NCBI RefSeq assembly: GCF_047663525.1
Contig: NC_092617.1
Location: forward strand, 4,716,501 to 4,780,500
DNA: 64,000 bases
Direction: 5' to 3'
Source: Anas platyrhynchos
Taxonomy: Eukaryota > Chordata > Aves > Anseriformes > Anatidae
The notes under the pieces are model-generated. The model was given only the letters and a program-made list of their open reading frames with translations, made no database searches and had not been told where the DNA came from. The first letter of the stretch is position 1. The number at the start of each line of letters is the position of its first letter. Positions 34,150 through 45,959 of the stretch are shown piece by piece. The position numbers were made by a program, and so were the translations under genes.

Positions 34150-35110
34150 ATATGTTATACTCATTGTGATGGGGCCTCATTGATTCATTTCAATGTTGTA
34201 CAGCACCTCAGAGGTGTCATACCAGTGTTCTTCTCATGGCATCACACTACCCACCACAGCCCACAGACCCCAGGAAGAGCCCTGACACAGAGGTGGGGGT
34301 GCAGGATCTCCCCTCCCACTTCCAGGGATGAGGCCTTGGCTCTTCTGCTTCGTCAGAAGAATACAAGACCTTTTTCAGCACAGTGTTTTTGCCTGTCTGT
34401 AACCATGGCCTCCAATTATCTGCCCTAACAAGGCCCTGGAGAGGCTTCATTAGTAACAGCTCTCAGTGGGGCCCATTAATACTCCAAGTCACTTTAACTT
34501 TTCCTCCTGACTTCACTTTCTCTAGCAGTTGCATTATTCTCCTCTCAGTACCTGAGCGTCATAGCATCAGACCAAAATACACCATGGTACTCATTACAAT
34601 GCAGAAACTCCTGACATCTCTTCCATAGTTTTCTTCATGACTTCAAGACTTGTACAGCTAATGGCAGAGCTTGCATGAAGTAGTTAAGGAAGAAGATTTC
34701 AAAAAAAAAAACAGCTAATACAAATATTTTTTTGTTTAAAAGGCTGAATTTTGCTGCATTTCAGTTTTGAGCATCATTCTCCTATTGCTATTGATCCAGG
34801 GGGACTTCTTTGGAGACCTTCATTGGGAAGAAAAACAGAGTTTGGAGGTCTGACACCTCCACTGCCAGCAGTGGTCTTTGTCCCTGTAACTGTAGCACAT
34901 TTCATCATATGGAAACATTTTTAAGATAATAAGGGAACAAATAAAAAATAAAATATAAAATAAAATAAAATAAAATAAAATAAAATAAAATAAAATAAAA
35001 TAAAATAAAATAAAATAAAATAAAATAAAATAAAATTTGAACTGACAGTTGGATCCTGAGAAATTCTAAATGAATCTTAGTAGACAACTGGACATCCAGA
35101 GTGTCTCTTG
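34150..35110. repeat. Flank duplicon with TAAAA microsatellite, copy 1
   Basis: Paralogous in direct orientation to 49985-51015, with shared GATGGGGCCTCAT and CTGCCCTAACAAGGCCCTGG runs. A (TAAAA)n array occupies 34950-35036 and lies at the equivalent place in the second copy. No gene is seen. Confidence 0.75.
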
Positions 35111-35389
35111 GGTCCTCTGTGGAAAACTCAAGGTAAGAAGTGAAAAAAAAAAATCTTCCTGTGGCTGTAACTGTACCCATGAGCTTGGCCTCTTTTGGGA
35201 AATTGTCCCCCTCCAGCCACACAAACCTAAACTGAGTAATGTGAAAAGAGCTGCCCAGTCAATAAAGTAGGGCAAAGTCCTACTTCCTGTGCTATAGATG
35301 CAGAAGGCAAAAAGAATTGTATTGTGTCTGACACTACTCTGGGACGTGTCACCCAGGTCAGGCAACTTTACCTTAGTGCTGACAAGTCC

Positions 35390-35905
35390 ATCCCTAAAGC
35401 ACGCTCCCAAGCTCTACATCTACCCCTTGGCTCTCCAGTCGATGACCCAGCTCATGGATGGCAATCAGGGAGTCTCGGTTAGCGCGACGCTGCCTCAGGT
35501 CCTCCACCATGGTAGCCATTGGCACCTGCTGTTTTTCAGCCCTCAGCAAACCCACAACAGAAGGGTTCTGTGGAAGGCCAAGCAAGGTAGACAACTGTTT
35601 CATGTCCTTTGTCTCCAAGGCAGCTCTGCCAAAGTCCCAGTGGTGGTGCCCTCTTGGAACTCTGAATTCTGTCTCCTGATGCAGTCTATGCCAAGGATGC
35701 ACATAGCCTCCGAGCGAGTTCCAATGGGATGCTTTTGCCATTCCTTCCCTGTTAGACTCACTTCAGCCTCCAGTACAGTTAACTGTTGGGATCCCCCTGT
35801 CACTCCAGAAATACAGGTGGGTTCTACCTCTTTCTAGCTTGATGGCATTAGGGTACACTGTGCACTGGTGTCTAGTAGAGCCTGATACATTTTGTGGGTC
35901 TGATG
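35390..35905 (-). mobile_element. ERVL-type pol fragment (protease to RT start)
   Basis: The minus strand holds two overlapping partial frames (35600-35803 and 35394-35741). I recognise these as the protease/early reverse-transcriptase part of an avian ERVL pol. They lie in different frames, so at least one frameshift is present. No LTR is attached. The fragment is in opposite orientation to the adjoining relic at 35925-38895. Confidence 0.7.
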
Positions 35906-35924
35906 TACCAGGCCATAATAATAA

Positions 35925-38895
35925 TTATATCTGTGTCGATAATAAATAATAATAATAATAATAATAATATATAATAATAAAAAATTATTGTTGTTGTTAT
36001 TATTATTTCCTTTGTGTCCTATTAATCTGCTTTTATATCAACTCATAAACTTTTACTTTTTTTTTTCTCCCTCTTCTCTCCTGCAGCCCATTGGATGAAT
36101 ATCTGTACAGTTCTGAGCTGCCTGCTGGGTCAAACCACAGCAAGGCTCTTTGGTGCCTAGCATGGTACACAAAGGTTGAGATGACAGATCTGACCACAGT
36201 GTTTTAAAAGTAAATTGTTATAAGCATTAGATCAGTTTAACAGTTGCTGATCACAGCATTGATATTTTTTGATCTGGGGTCTGTGGTGCTTGTTTTCAGA
36301 ATTGTGTTGTACAGCACATTACTAATGGTCATCCACAGCATGATCTTTATCAGTTCTGGGGGCTGGTCTAAGGTTACCGTTTTGCTGTATTGGATAACGC
36401 TGACTTATGACAGGATAAAATAATTGCTGCCTCCATACCTCAGGAACCATCTCTTCATCTCTTAGAAATTATTTAGAATTACACTCTTTTAAACTCTTTG
36501 CCTTTTTTCCTTGGGGAGTAAACCTATGCAGGGTGGGAGGAACTGGGATGGACAGTGGGGGATGCTTTTCACCACTTCTTCCCTCTCCCTTTCTCCTGCA
36601 CCTCCCCCTTCTCCTCCAGGACAGGCATATAGCCTGTCCAAAGCCACTCCAAACCCTGCAACAGGCCCTGCAGGCACTCCAGCTCCTGAGGTGCGCCCAA
36701 AGTTAAACTGACCCCTGTGACAGGCCCTATAGCCACTCCCAAACCTGTGATAGGCACTGCAGCCACTCCAACTCATCCAAAAGGCCCTGCAGCCAGAACA
36801 ACTCCTGTGATGGGCCCTGCAGCCACTCCAGCACCTGCAATGGACCCCATGGCTGGGTCAGAGAGCCAGCCTGTGTCAGTATCGGTTGCCTCTTTATGCA
36901 AGAAAAAACAATGGGTGTGAAAGTCAGTTTTTCTTTAGAAAGGAAAGAAACTCAGGCACCCAGACAAGAAAGGAGGAGGAAGTAGAAGAGGCAGGTTTCT
37001 CCTAAGCTGGGCCATCATGGAAGCAGGATGACCAAGAAGAAGAGGTCATATAAGCATCAGAAACCATGCGATCCCTATCCCAGGGTAAGCTACGAGACAT
37101 GGGAAAATATTTTAGCCATCATCTCGGTGAGCACATTGTCAGCTGGATGCTCCAGTGCTGAGAGAAGGGGGCTAGCAGTCTGGAGTCAGAGGGCAGGGAA
37201 GCCAAGCATCTGGGATCCTCCTGTAGGTGAGGGGTGATTGAGAAAGCCATTGGAAAAGGGCACAAGGAACTTAATCCTCTCAGGCCTGAAAGAAAGGTCT
37301 CCCTTGAATGAAGATCTTGTATGTCAACCAGGCAAGTGGACCACCATGCAGAGGGGTATCCTGTACCTGAGGGAATTACCCATGCTGAAGGCGATTTGTA
37401 GAAACCTAGAAAACTAACAGCTGTCCAAAGATCCAGATGAAGTCAAGTGCACATGACCCATGTGACAGAAGTTTGTACAGAGCGCACCATCATCATATGC
37501 CAGTTCGTTGGCAGTAATGACCAGGAAAGACCAAGAGGAACCCATGGTGGATGAATCGGCTAGCCAGCTATGGCATTACAAAGAAACTCTCTCTTCTTCC
37601 CTATGAGCCTGTGTCTCGTCTATGGCGAAACTGTCTGAGTAGGTCCAACAGCTGCAAGAGAATATATCTTCCTCCCCACCTGCACGAACCAATACCTCAG
37701 CTCTCAGGTGTAAGTGTCCCTCTACTCAAGAAAGGTGATATAGTGGGTACATACCACATGGAAACCTGTGTTTTTAACTGTGTGACGACAGAGAAGCCAT
37801 GAGTAAATGGGATGGAAAATCTACCTCCATCCTAGAGGCATGGATACATGAAGCACAAGGAAAAACATTCACAAAAAGTGGTTCTTCTGAGAAAATTGCT
37901 GCTCCTGTTTCTAGCAGGCAGTCCTCCAAACAAAGTCATGAATACTATGAGCGGGACTAGAGGGTTCTACCTCTAACTGGGGGGGGAAGGAGGCAACTGG
38001 GTGTATTGGACTTTGAGGATTACTTGCTTGGCACATCAGACCCACAGCAGGTGCTAGGTTTTAAAGGACACCAATGCACAGTGTAGTGTAATGCCATCGA
38101 GTTAAAAGGGCCAGAACCCAATTGTATTTCTGGAATGATGGGAGAATCCCAGGAGTTAACTGTATTGGAGGCTGATGTGAGTCTAATGGGAAAGAGTGGC
38201 AAAAGCAACCCATTGAGACTGGCCCAGAAGCTCTGTGCATCCTTAGTATAGACTCCTTCAGGAAAGGGTACTTCAAAGATCCAAAGGCTTACCTTTAAAC
38301 AGTTGTCTACCTTGCCCACTCTCTCACAGGGCCCTTCTGCTGTGGAGGTACTGATGGCCAATGAAGAGCAGGTGCCAATCATTACCACAACAGTGCACCT
38401 GAGGCAGTGTTGCACTAACAGAGACTCCCTGATTCCCATGCATGACCTGGTTCATTGACTGGAGAGCCAAGGAGTGATCATCAAGACTCTCTCACCCTTT
38501 AATAGTCCCATATGGACAGTGCAAAATTCTAATGGGGAGTAGAAGATAATGGTGCATATCTGTGGACTGAATGAAGTCCCACCACCGCTGATTTTGATGT
38601 AAAACAAAGTAAGGTCGAAGGACCTACACAGGAGATCCTGAGGCAGTCTGGCCAGGTTCAGGGGGACCCCTGCTTGGGGACGAGCTGGGTATCGGTCAGT
38701 GTGTGTTGAGCAGCTGCACTGTGCATCGCTTGATTTATTAAACTACATTATCATCATCATCAGCAGCAGCAGCAGCAACATCTCTTCCTTTCCTTTGCTA
38801 TCAAACCATCCTTATCTCAACACATGAGCATTTTGGGGGTGAGGATGAGCTATGTGGTGCTGAGCTTTCTGCCAGGATAAAGCACAAGATGCTTG
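35925..38895 (+). mobile_element. ERVL-type provirus relic, internally deleted
   Basis: Order on the plus strand: an AAT-rich LTR end (35925-36110), leader, a proline/alanine-rich gag start with AATPxP-like repeats (36717-36920), degraded gag to about 38000, a pol piece (protease/early RT, 38030-38620), then a partial 3' LTR with ATC/AGC repeats at 38751-38777 and the TTATCTCAACACATGAGC end near 38815-38835. Most of pol is missing and multiple stops interrupt every frame, so no protein is encoded. Parts recur at 1-1082, 19795-21238 and 51040-51185. Confidence 0.75.
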
Positions 38896-38959
38896 ACAAC
38901 CACAATCCAACAGCACAAATCACACTTTAAAAAATCAGTCTCTGACATCTACAGAGAGA

Positions 38960-39640
38960 AGCCTTCCTCTGACTCTGATCCTGTCTCTGCAAAGGCAGTG
39001 CCCGTGTGCAGGGGTGCAGAGGAAAAGAGTCCCATCCCAGCAGCATGGCCAGGGAGCACCAGTGCTTGGGACATGCAGAGCTGCTCTCTTGCCACTGCCA
39101 CCCTGTCCACAAAATTTTGGGGTGGTACAAGAGCTGCTGGGCACATTGTGCAGGGTTCGCCTACAGCCTTTGTGTTCTTTTCTATCCTGACTTAGGTGCC
39201 ATGTCAGTCTCTAGAAAGGAGTAGCCAACAGATATGAGACAGATACACTGAGATCATGAAAGCCATCAGAAAGCTGCCCCTAAGATGATGACTGATATGG
39301 GGAAGTCAGGAGAAGCCTGGCCAGGAGAGATGTGAGATTTGGAGGAGGGAGAAGGAGTTTGGCCAGCAGAAATTAATGATTTCTGTGAGGTTAGAATGTT
39401 CAGGCAATGTTGATTCTTCCCTAACGGTGACATAAAATAGTCATGTAAAGACCCGCCCCTAATTTAACCAGTGACATTAATCTACAATCCTAAATGCTAC
39501 TCCACAGGATTCTGACAGGATTCCTGACAGGAATCCACTACTCTTATGCTTGAGCTCAAAGTATCCTTTGAAGCAAAAATTCAACCCATAGCCCCTCTCA
39601 TTTATCTTTACTCTCTTGCTCACCCTGATCTGGTCAGCTT
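38960..39640. repeat. Duplicon flank shared with 48.5-48.96 kb
   Basis: The segment 39220-39620 matches 48560-48950 in direct orientation (for example GGAGAAGCCTGGCCAGGA). The segment 38960-39125 resembles 15390-15530 inverted. No gene is seen. Confidence 0.6.
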
Positions 39641-40280
39641 GTGGGCCACGAGGAGGAGATGGGTGGGGATGCTCAGAGGAGCTCAGCTCTGCCTCAGCAT
39701 CTCTTGTCCCAGCAGGAGGAATGTGACTGTGGCAGTGACTGTGAGGTCACTTCTGTCTCTGCACTTGATAGGGCAGCAGCAGGAACATGTCACAGAAAGG
39801 GACTGGGAGGTCACTTGTGTCTGGAGGTGGCAGGTCAACCTTGAATTCTCCCTGGGAGATGCGCTTTTGGGCTGACATCTGGCAGTGGCCCTGATAGGCC
39901 AGCAGAAGGCACCTGCTTGGCATGCTGACTGGGGGATCCCCTCTGCCTCCATACCCAGGAGGACCCAGGCAGAAAGAAGGCCCCAAGATGGGTTGTCCTG
40001 TCCCTTCTGCTTGAGTCCATGAGTGGGCAGCAGGAGGCACAAGGCTTGGCTGTGTGTAGCCAAGAAGCTGCAAGGCCAGCAGCAGGCCCCTGGCTTGGAA
40101 GCTGCTGCTGAGGTGACTTGTGTCTGGTTGGCTGAGAGGCCGCAAGGAGCCTTCTGTGTTGGGATGCCTACTTCAGGAGTGGTTTCCACTCTGAGGGAGC
40201 TTTCTTTGGTAGTAGGAAATAGCAGGAGAGAAAAAAGTGCTACAAAATGTGCATTGGAAGGATGGCACTGGCCATGAGGA
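39641..40280 (-). repeat. Duplicon block with conserved open frame, copy 4
   Basis: Frame of 168 codons at 39683-40189, closely similar to copy 5 at 49116-49688. Relative to copy 3 it lies inverted, as expected for IR-C. Confidence 0.45.
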
Positions 40281-40440
40281 GGAAGAAATTACTGGGGGAA
40301 CAACTGTTTTTTTTTGCTAGTAACAGAGGTAAAGAAGGCATTAAGTGTCTCATCCTATACCTCATTCCTTATCACCAGGTTTTCCCCCCAAAATCCAATA
40401 AAGCATTATGATTCTCCCTAATCCTCCTTCATTTAAACTA

Positions 40441-40535
40441 TTTTTATTTTATTGTTATTGTTATTGTTATTGTTATTGTTATTTTTATTTTTATTTTTAT
40501 TTTTATTTTTATTTTTATTTTTATTTTTATTTTTA

Positions 40536-40566
<31 letters not shown>
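40441..40566. repeat. TTATTG / TTTTTA microsatellite
   Basis: About five TTATTG units followed by about sixteen TTTTTA units. The 63-75 codon frames on both strands are periodicity artefacts. Confidence 0.95.
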
Positions 40567-40567
<1 letters not shown>

Positions 40568-42033
40568 TCTGTGACTGTAATAGATTGAGGTCCATCTGGG
40601 CTTTGGCCCGTCCAATTTTGACCTGTACAGCCCCATAACATTCAGAACACAGCTCCAGATAAACTGACAGCATGCATGAGAAGAAAGCACAGCAAATGTG
40701 GAACCTGACAGCCTTCCATCCCCTGCCCTTGAATGATTGTGCTGCAATTCCATTTAGCTGGTTACTCCTGAATTATCCAAATTTCCCTGCAACTCTTGCT
40801 GCTGCTGCTGTCTGGTCAGAGATAGCACAATTACACGAAGGTTGAACTGTCTGCCTGCTGACATTAACAGCTGATAGAATGGAGCATCACTGTGGGTGAA
40901 CCTTGAGAATCTGCAGGATTTTGACTTCAGAAAACTCTTGACTTTCACATGGAGAAGAGCCCAGTCCTGTACCAGAGGAAGAGGAATGCCACACATCAGG
41001 TCAGACTGGGACCCTGCTGAGTGAGTAGTGGCCAGAAGGAGAAGGCCTGGGCACCACGAGGGATGCCATACGAGCAGTGGTGCCTGCTCACCAGGAACCA
41101 GGCCAGCTTCCTACAGAGCTGCCTTCTGAGGGGCATGGCCACCAAGAAGATCTGAGGTATCACGTTCAGCTCAGATCTGCTGTGACACCACAGAGATAAG
41201 TGTCTGCAGCCAAAAAGGAAAGATGTGGAGGTCTGGGAGTCCCTAGGAAAGCCATGTATAGACAGGGTAGAGGGCTGTGACAAGGAATAAAGTCCCAACA
41301 GGACCAGGTCTTTGTGTCCATGGCTATGGCAGTTTTCTCTGCTACTGGGGCCCATGAGGAGACAGCTTATCATTGAAGAACCAGGGCCTCATTGCCTCCT
41401 TGCCCTCATCCATGAAGCAGGCAGGGGTCGTACCATTCTCCTGCACTTGGCAATGCACATCCCCATCTCCTACTGCCCCACAAAGAGCCCTGAGCAACCT
41501 TTAAAGGAAAGGATCTCCCTTCCAAAGCACTTGGGGTCAAGGCCTGGCCCTTGTGCTTGGTGAAACACATCCAGTTTTCCTACACATCAGTGTCACCTTC
41601 ACATTGCCTTTGTCTCCTTGTCCTCACTGCCTCCAGGGTTCTGCTCTAACGAGCTCCAAGGGAGGCTGTGTGAGTGCTGGCCCTCAGGGGGACATTGCAG
41701 GAAACTTGCCTCTGACTTGGACTTCTGGAGAGATGTCTTCAATTGTCTCTGAGTGCCTGAGGTTCGTGGGCTCATCAGCCAAGCCCCCAGAGGGGTGATT
41801 GCAGTGCCTTGGGCTGGTGCTGTGCTGCTGAGCTGGGCTGGGTTTGTGGGTCAGAGAGAACTCGTGGCAAGAGGGCCGTGGTGCAGAGAGACAGCTGTGC
41901 CCAGGAGCAGCTCCTCTGCACAGCGCAGCAGGGCTGGGGGCACTGCCTGCAGAGACAGAGTGCTTAAAGGCAGGCAGAAGTGGCAGCATGCCCAGAGCTC
42001 ACTGGGGGAGAAGACTTCCCAGCCCTGCAGCCG
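40567..42033 (+). repeat. OR upstream block (OR5), inverted to OR3 block
   Basis: Reverse-complement homologue of 24520-26870 without the 864-bp LTR. The empty site lies at about 41090-41095. It contains the predicted non-coding first exon ending at the donor at 42034. Confidence 0.7.
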
Positions 42034-42861
42034 GTAAGTCTCTGGCTGGAAGTCAATGCAGTGGCAGGTCCTGGAGGAAGGAGATGCCGGGGGTGCAGGC
42101 AGGAATGGCCAGGGCTGTGGTGCAGAGCAGGGTCCCTGCTGTGCCCCAGGGGCTGTGTGCTAGGGCAGGGCCTCTGCTGCCTGCCAGGCTCAGCACTCAG
42201 CCTGCCTGGGGAGCTGCCCAGGGCTTGTGGGGAGAAGCTGTGGGTGGAACGAGCCCCTCCAGCAGGGCAGGAAAGGGCAGGGTCCTGCTGCTGCCCAGAG
42301 CCTGCTGCCTGGGACAGGCTGCTCACAGCCCCACACCTCCCCAGGGCACTGCATTGCAGAACTGCCTGGTGACAGCTACCTGAAAGCAGTGCACTTTTTA
42401 AAATCAGCTTCATTTTCCTGCCCATGTGCTGAGGCAGAAGGATGCTCATGGAGTTGGAACATCTGTAGCAGAGACTAAGGCTCCTTGAGCATTGCTGTTG
42501 CTCTGAGGCATCTCAAACACCTGAGCATAGAGATGGTACCGACACCACCTTTGTTGTTTCTTAGGGAATTATTTGATCTTCTCGTGGTGTCCTGCTGCAG
42601 GGACTTCTCAGATCACTCCAGGTTCCCTTCTAATTGTTGCTGTAGCTCAGGACTAACTGCTGCAGAGCCCACAGCACAGCTCCCTGCTTCTTGTAGCACC
42701 CTCAGAGCACCAACCAGGAATAAGCCAGGCAGCTGAAGAAAGCTCTTCCAGTGAACGGAATGTGAAAGATTGTGTTGTGTGTGACTGTTCTATGAGACAT
42801 GTAATGTATTTTGGTCAAAGAACTCCTTCAGCTTCACAATGTCATTTCTTCTTTTGGACAG
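42034..42861 (+). other. Predicted 5' UTR intron of OR5
   Basis: Donor CCG/GTAAGT at 42034 and acceptor TTTCTTCTTTTGGACAG ending at 42861, 23 bases before the ATG at 42885. The acceptor context is shared with OR1 and OR2, and the upstream block is shared with OR3 and OR4, so this unit is a mosaic of both types. Confidence 0.55.
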
Positions 42862-42884
42862 ACTTCTTTGCCCAGGGGATAGAA

Positions 42885-43826
42885 ATGTGTAACAGCAGCT
42901 CCATCACTGAGTTCCTCCTGCTGGCATTCTCAGACACGCGCGAGCTGCAGCTTCTGCACTTCATGCTCTTCCTGGGCATCTACCTGGCTGCCCTCCTGGG
43001 CAACGGCCTCATCCTCAGCGCCGTAGCCTGCGACCACCGCCTCCACACCCCCATGTACTTCTTCCTCCTCAACCTCGCCCTCCTCGACCTGGGCTGCATC
43101 TCCACCACTCTGCCCAAAGCCATGGCCAATGCCCTCTGGGACAACAGGGCCATCTCCTACATAGGATGTACTTTCCAGGTTTTTCTGTTTCTCTTCTTCA
43201 TATCTGCAGAATTTTATCTTCTCACCGTCATGGCCTATGACCGCTACGTTGCCATCTGCAAGCCCCTGCACTACGGGAGCCTCGTGGGCAGCAGAGCTTG
43301 TGCCCAGATGGCAGCAGCTGCCTGGGGCAGTGGCTTTCTCAATGCTCTCATGGAAACTGCCAATACATTTTCCCTGCCCCTCTGCCAAGGCAATGCTTTG
43401 GACCAGTTCTTCTGTGAAATCCCCCACATCCTTAAACTTTCCTGCTCGAACTCTTACCCAAGGGAAGCAGGGCTTCTTGTGGTTAGTGCCTTTTTTGGTA
43501 TTGGATGCTTTTCTTTTATTGCTCTATCCTACATACACATCTTCAGGGCTGTGCTGAGGATGCCCTCTGAGCAGGGCCGGCACAAAGCCTTTTCCACGTG
43601 CCTCCCTCACCTCACTTCCATTTCCCTGTTTCTCAGCACACTCATGTTTGTCTACCTGAAACCCCCCTCTGTGTCCCTCCCAGTCCTGGACCTGGTGGTT
43701 TCGTTTCTGTACACAGTGATACCTCCCACACTGAATCCACTAATATACAGCATGAGGAACCAGGAGCTCAAAGTTGCACTCAGGAAATTACTGACTAGAT
43801 ATGTTTCAAAAGCAGCAATCTGCTAA
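42885..43826 (+). CDS. Olfactory receptor, OR14-like (OR5)
   Basis: Intact 313-residue OR. An open extension reaches 42762, but that stretch covers the predicted splice acceptor, so the ATG at 42885 (MCNSSSITEF) is used. It carries all OR motifs: HTPMYFFLLNLALLDLG, MAYDRYVAICKPLHYGS, SYIHIFRAV, KAFSTCLPH and NPLIYSMRNQEL. TM3 (FQVFLFLFFISAEFYLLT), TM5 (EAGLLVVSAFFGIGCFSF) and the TM6-TM7 loop (VSLPVLDLVVSFLYTVIPP) are its most distinctive parts. It pairs with OR3 across inverted duplication IR-C. Confidence 0.94.
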   Translation: MCNSSSITEFLLLAFSDTRELQLLHFMLFLGIYLAALLGNGLILSAVACDHRLHTPMYFFLLNLALLDLGCISTTLPKAMANALWDNRAISYIGCTFQVFLFLFFISAEFYLLTVMAYDRYVAICKPLHYGSLVGSRACAQMAAAAWGSGFLNALMETANTFSLPLCQGNALDQFFCEIPHILKLSCSNSYPREAGLLVVSAFFGIGCFSFIALSYIHIFRAVLRMPSEQGRHKAFSTCLPHLTSISLFLSTLMFVYLKPPSVSLPVLDLVVSFLYTVIPPTLNPLIYSMRNQELKVALRKLLTRYVSKAAIC

Positions 43827-43987
43827 ATTTTTGTATGTGACTCGTTATGTGACATCACATTACTTCTGTCTTCTCTTGCTTTTCTGGTTGTGTTTATTCT
43901 TGCTTCTGTTTTGTTTACTTTTGGTTAATATTCTTTTCTTTGTTTGCTTTTAAAGTAGCTTTAATTCTCCTAATGTTGCCCACAAAA

Positions 43988-44215
43988 ATCATAGAATCAT
44001 TATGGTTGGAAAAGAATCATTATGGTGTTGCCCTCCAACACCATCTAGTCCTACCATTTCCCAGCCATCAATATTACCCACAAACCATGTTCCCAGATAA
44101 CACTTCCAGCGTTTCCTTCAAAACCCCCAGGAAGGGTGACTCCTCCATCTCCCTGGGAAACCTGTTCCAATGCCTATCTACTATTTTTGAATGGAAATTT
44201 CTCGTAATAATTCAT
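43988..44215 (-). mobile_element. CR1 LINE 3' fragment
   Basis: It begins with the CATAGAATCATTATGGTTGG terminus (reverse of the CR1 3' end) and continues with the CCCTGGGAAACCTGTTCCAA stretch. It is 5'-truncated and diverged. Confidence 0.8.
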
Positions 44216-44545
44216 CCCACTCTCATTTAAGTGTGTAACTCTCTGGTGTCGCTCAGCCTGTGTCCCTCCAGGCCAGTCTTTCTGCCCAGGCCAGAGAAAG
44301 AGCCCTGGCCCAGCCCCAGCGCACCCTGCCCCAGGCAGGTGCCTACACAGACACCTTGCTCTTTCTCCCCTCTGCCTCCCTGCAGGCACAGCAATGTTCC
44401 TTTGCTCTTCTCCAAGGACACACTCGGTGACAGCTGCCCTGGGACTATGCTAGGACTCACCGAGGCACTCAGCTGCAGGTGGGCACGTTCTGCTGCACAG
44501 TGGGGGATCATGGTCTACAGGGGGGTTTCCTGAGCCAGCTGGTTC
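44216..44545. repeat. Duplicated GC-rich flank
   Basis: The segment 44280-44430 resembles about 47080-47260 in inverted orientation. No gene is recognised. Confidence 0.4.
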
Positions 44546-44591
44546 CTTTAGGGCTGGTTGTCACTGGAACAGGTTGCCTGGAGAAGTTGTG

Positions 44592-45062
44592 GTTGACCCA
44601 TCCCTTGGCCCTTCATGGCCAGAAGCCGTCCTTGCCAGACCAAGATGAAGACCCCCCCCCCCCCCCCCCCCCGCAAAGTTGCTGTTTAACCTCATCTTTT
44701 CTGCTTGGGGCCTCCTCTGCACCACAGAACCCAATCTCTCAGCTCCCACTTTGCCACAAGCACTCTGCATGGGCTCTACAGGGCCTAACTCTACCATGTC
44801 CTGCCCTGGCTCTGCCATCCCACTGGGCAGGGGAGACGGTGGAGACAGCAAAGGGTGTGGAATGTGGGGCCCAGCAGAGACAAGGAGTCAAGGAAGAGGA
44901 CAGGGTGAGGCAGAAAAGGCAGCACGAGCAGTGGTATTGGTGCAGGGCCACATTTGTACCAGGAGCCTGAGTGGGCAGGGGCTGACAAGAGGTGAGGTAG
45001 ATACTATAAAAGCCAACCAAAGAAACCTTCTAAAACTCACTTTGGAGTTTTAGAAAGCAGAC
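44592..45062 (-). repeat. Dispersed repeat with C-run, copy 2
   Basis: Inverted copy of 13190-13677. It includes a run of 21 C at 44652-44672 and ends with the LTR-like TTTCTAAAACTCC motif (reverse strand) at about 45050. Confidence 0.6.
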
Positions 45063-45130
45063 GTTCTATTATTGAATGTCCTGCTTGAGCTCTGGCTGGT
45101 GCTGACTGAGAGTGGCACTGGGAACAGGGG

Positions 45131-45697
45131 CTGCTCACCGTCATGGCCTACGACCGCTACGTTGCCATCTGCAAGCCCCTGCACTACGGGAGCCTCCTGG
45201 GCAGCAGAGCTTGTGCCCAGATGGCAGCAGCTGCCTGGGGCAGTGGCTTTCTCAATGCTGTCCTGCACACAGCCACTGCATTTTCCCTGCCCCTCTGTCG
45301 AGGCAATGCTGTGGACCAGTTCTTCTGTGAAATCCCCCACATCTTCAAGCTCTCTTGCTCAAAGTAATTCCTCGGGGAGGTTGGGCTTATTGTAGTTAGT
45401 GTTTCTTTAGTCTATCTTAGTTTTGTTTTCATTGTGCTATCCTATGTGCAGATTTTCAGGGCAGTACTGAGGATGCCCTATTCTCAGGGCTGGCACAAAG
45501 CCTTTTCCACGTGCCTCCCTCACCTGGCCATGGTCTCCCTGTTTCTCAGTACTGGAATGTTTGCCTACCTGAAGCCCCCTTCAGTCTCCTCCTTGTCCCT
45601 GGGTCTGGCTGTGGCTGTTGTGTACTCAGTCTTTCGTGCAACTCTGAACCCCCTCATCTATAGCATGGGGAACCAGCAGCTCAAGGATGCCTTGTAG
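45131..45697 (+). pseudogene. OR14-like pseudogene (OR6), 5'-truncated
   Basis: Homology starts abruptly at TM3 (LLTVMAYDRYVAICKPLHYGS) with no N-terminus, TM1 or TM2. A TAA at 45365-45367 interrupts the second extracellular loop after LKLSCSK. The same frame resumes to TM7 (NPLIYSMGNQQLKDAL) and stops early at TAG 45695-45697. Upstream sequence (45083-45128) resembles 32650-32700, which lies in the opposite sense next to OR4. This suggests the 5' end was lost by rearrangement. It pairs with the 61.9-kb pseudogene in IR-B. Confidence 0.93.
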
Positions 45698-45959
45698 AAA
45701 CTCTTTGGATATATGCCTCTTCATCAGTAATATTGAAGCCCCCAATCCAGTCAGGACTCACCGTTTTTCTATAAAATTTTTAGAATATTTTTTGTTATAC
45801 TTATTTTGTAATATTTATACTGCATCTTTAGATTTTAATTTAATAACGGTATCTTTATTTTCATATCTCTCAATTTTTTTTCTGTTTCTCACAAATATCT
45901 CATGTACCTGTACAACCATGCCTGCCTTGTAGATAATGACAATTGAGAAGCTGTCAGAA

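Noticed and set aside
36489..36920. Proline/alanine-rich frame as a cellular gene
   Set aside because: It matches the start of an ERVL-type gag relic and is followed by degraded retroviral sequence.
40408..40641. YFYFYF / IKIKIK repeat peptides
   Set aside because: Translation of a TTTTTA microsatellite.
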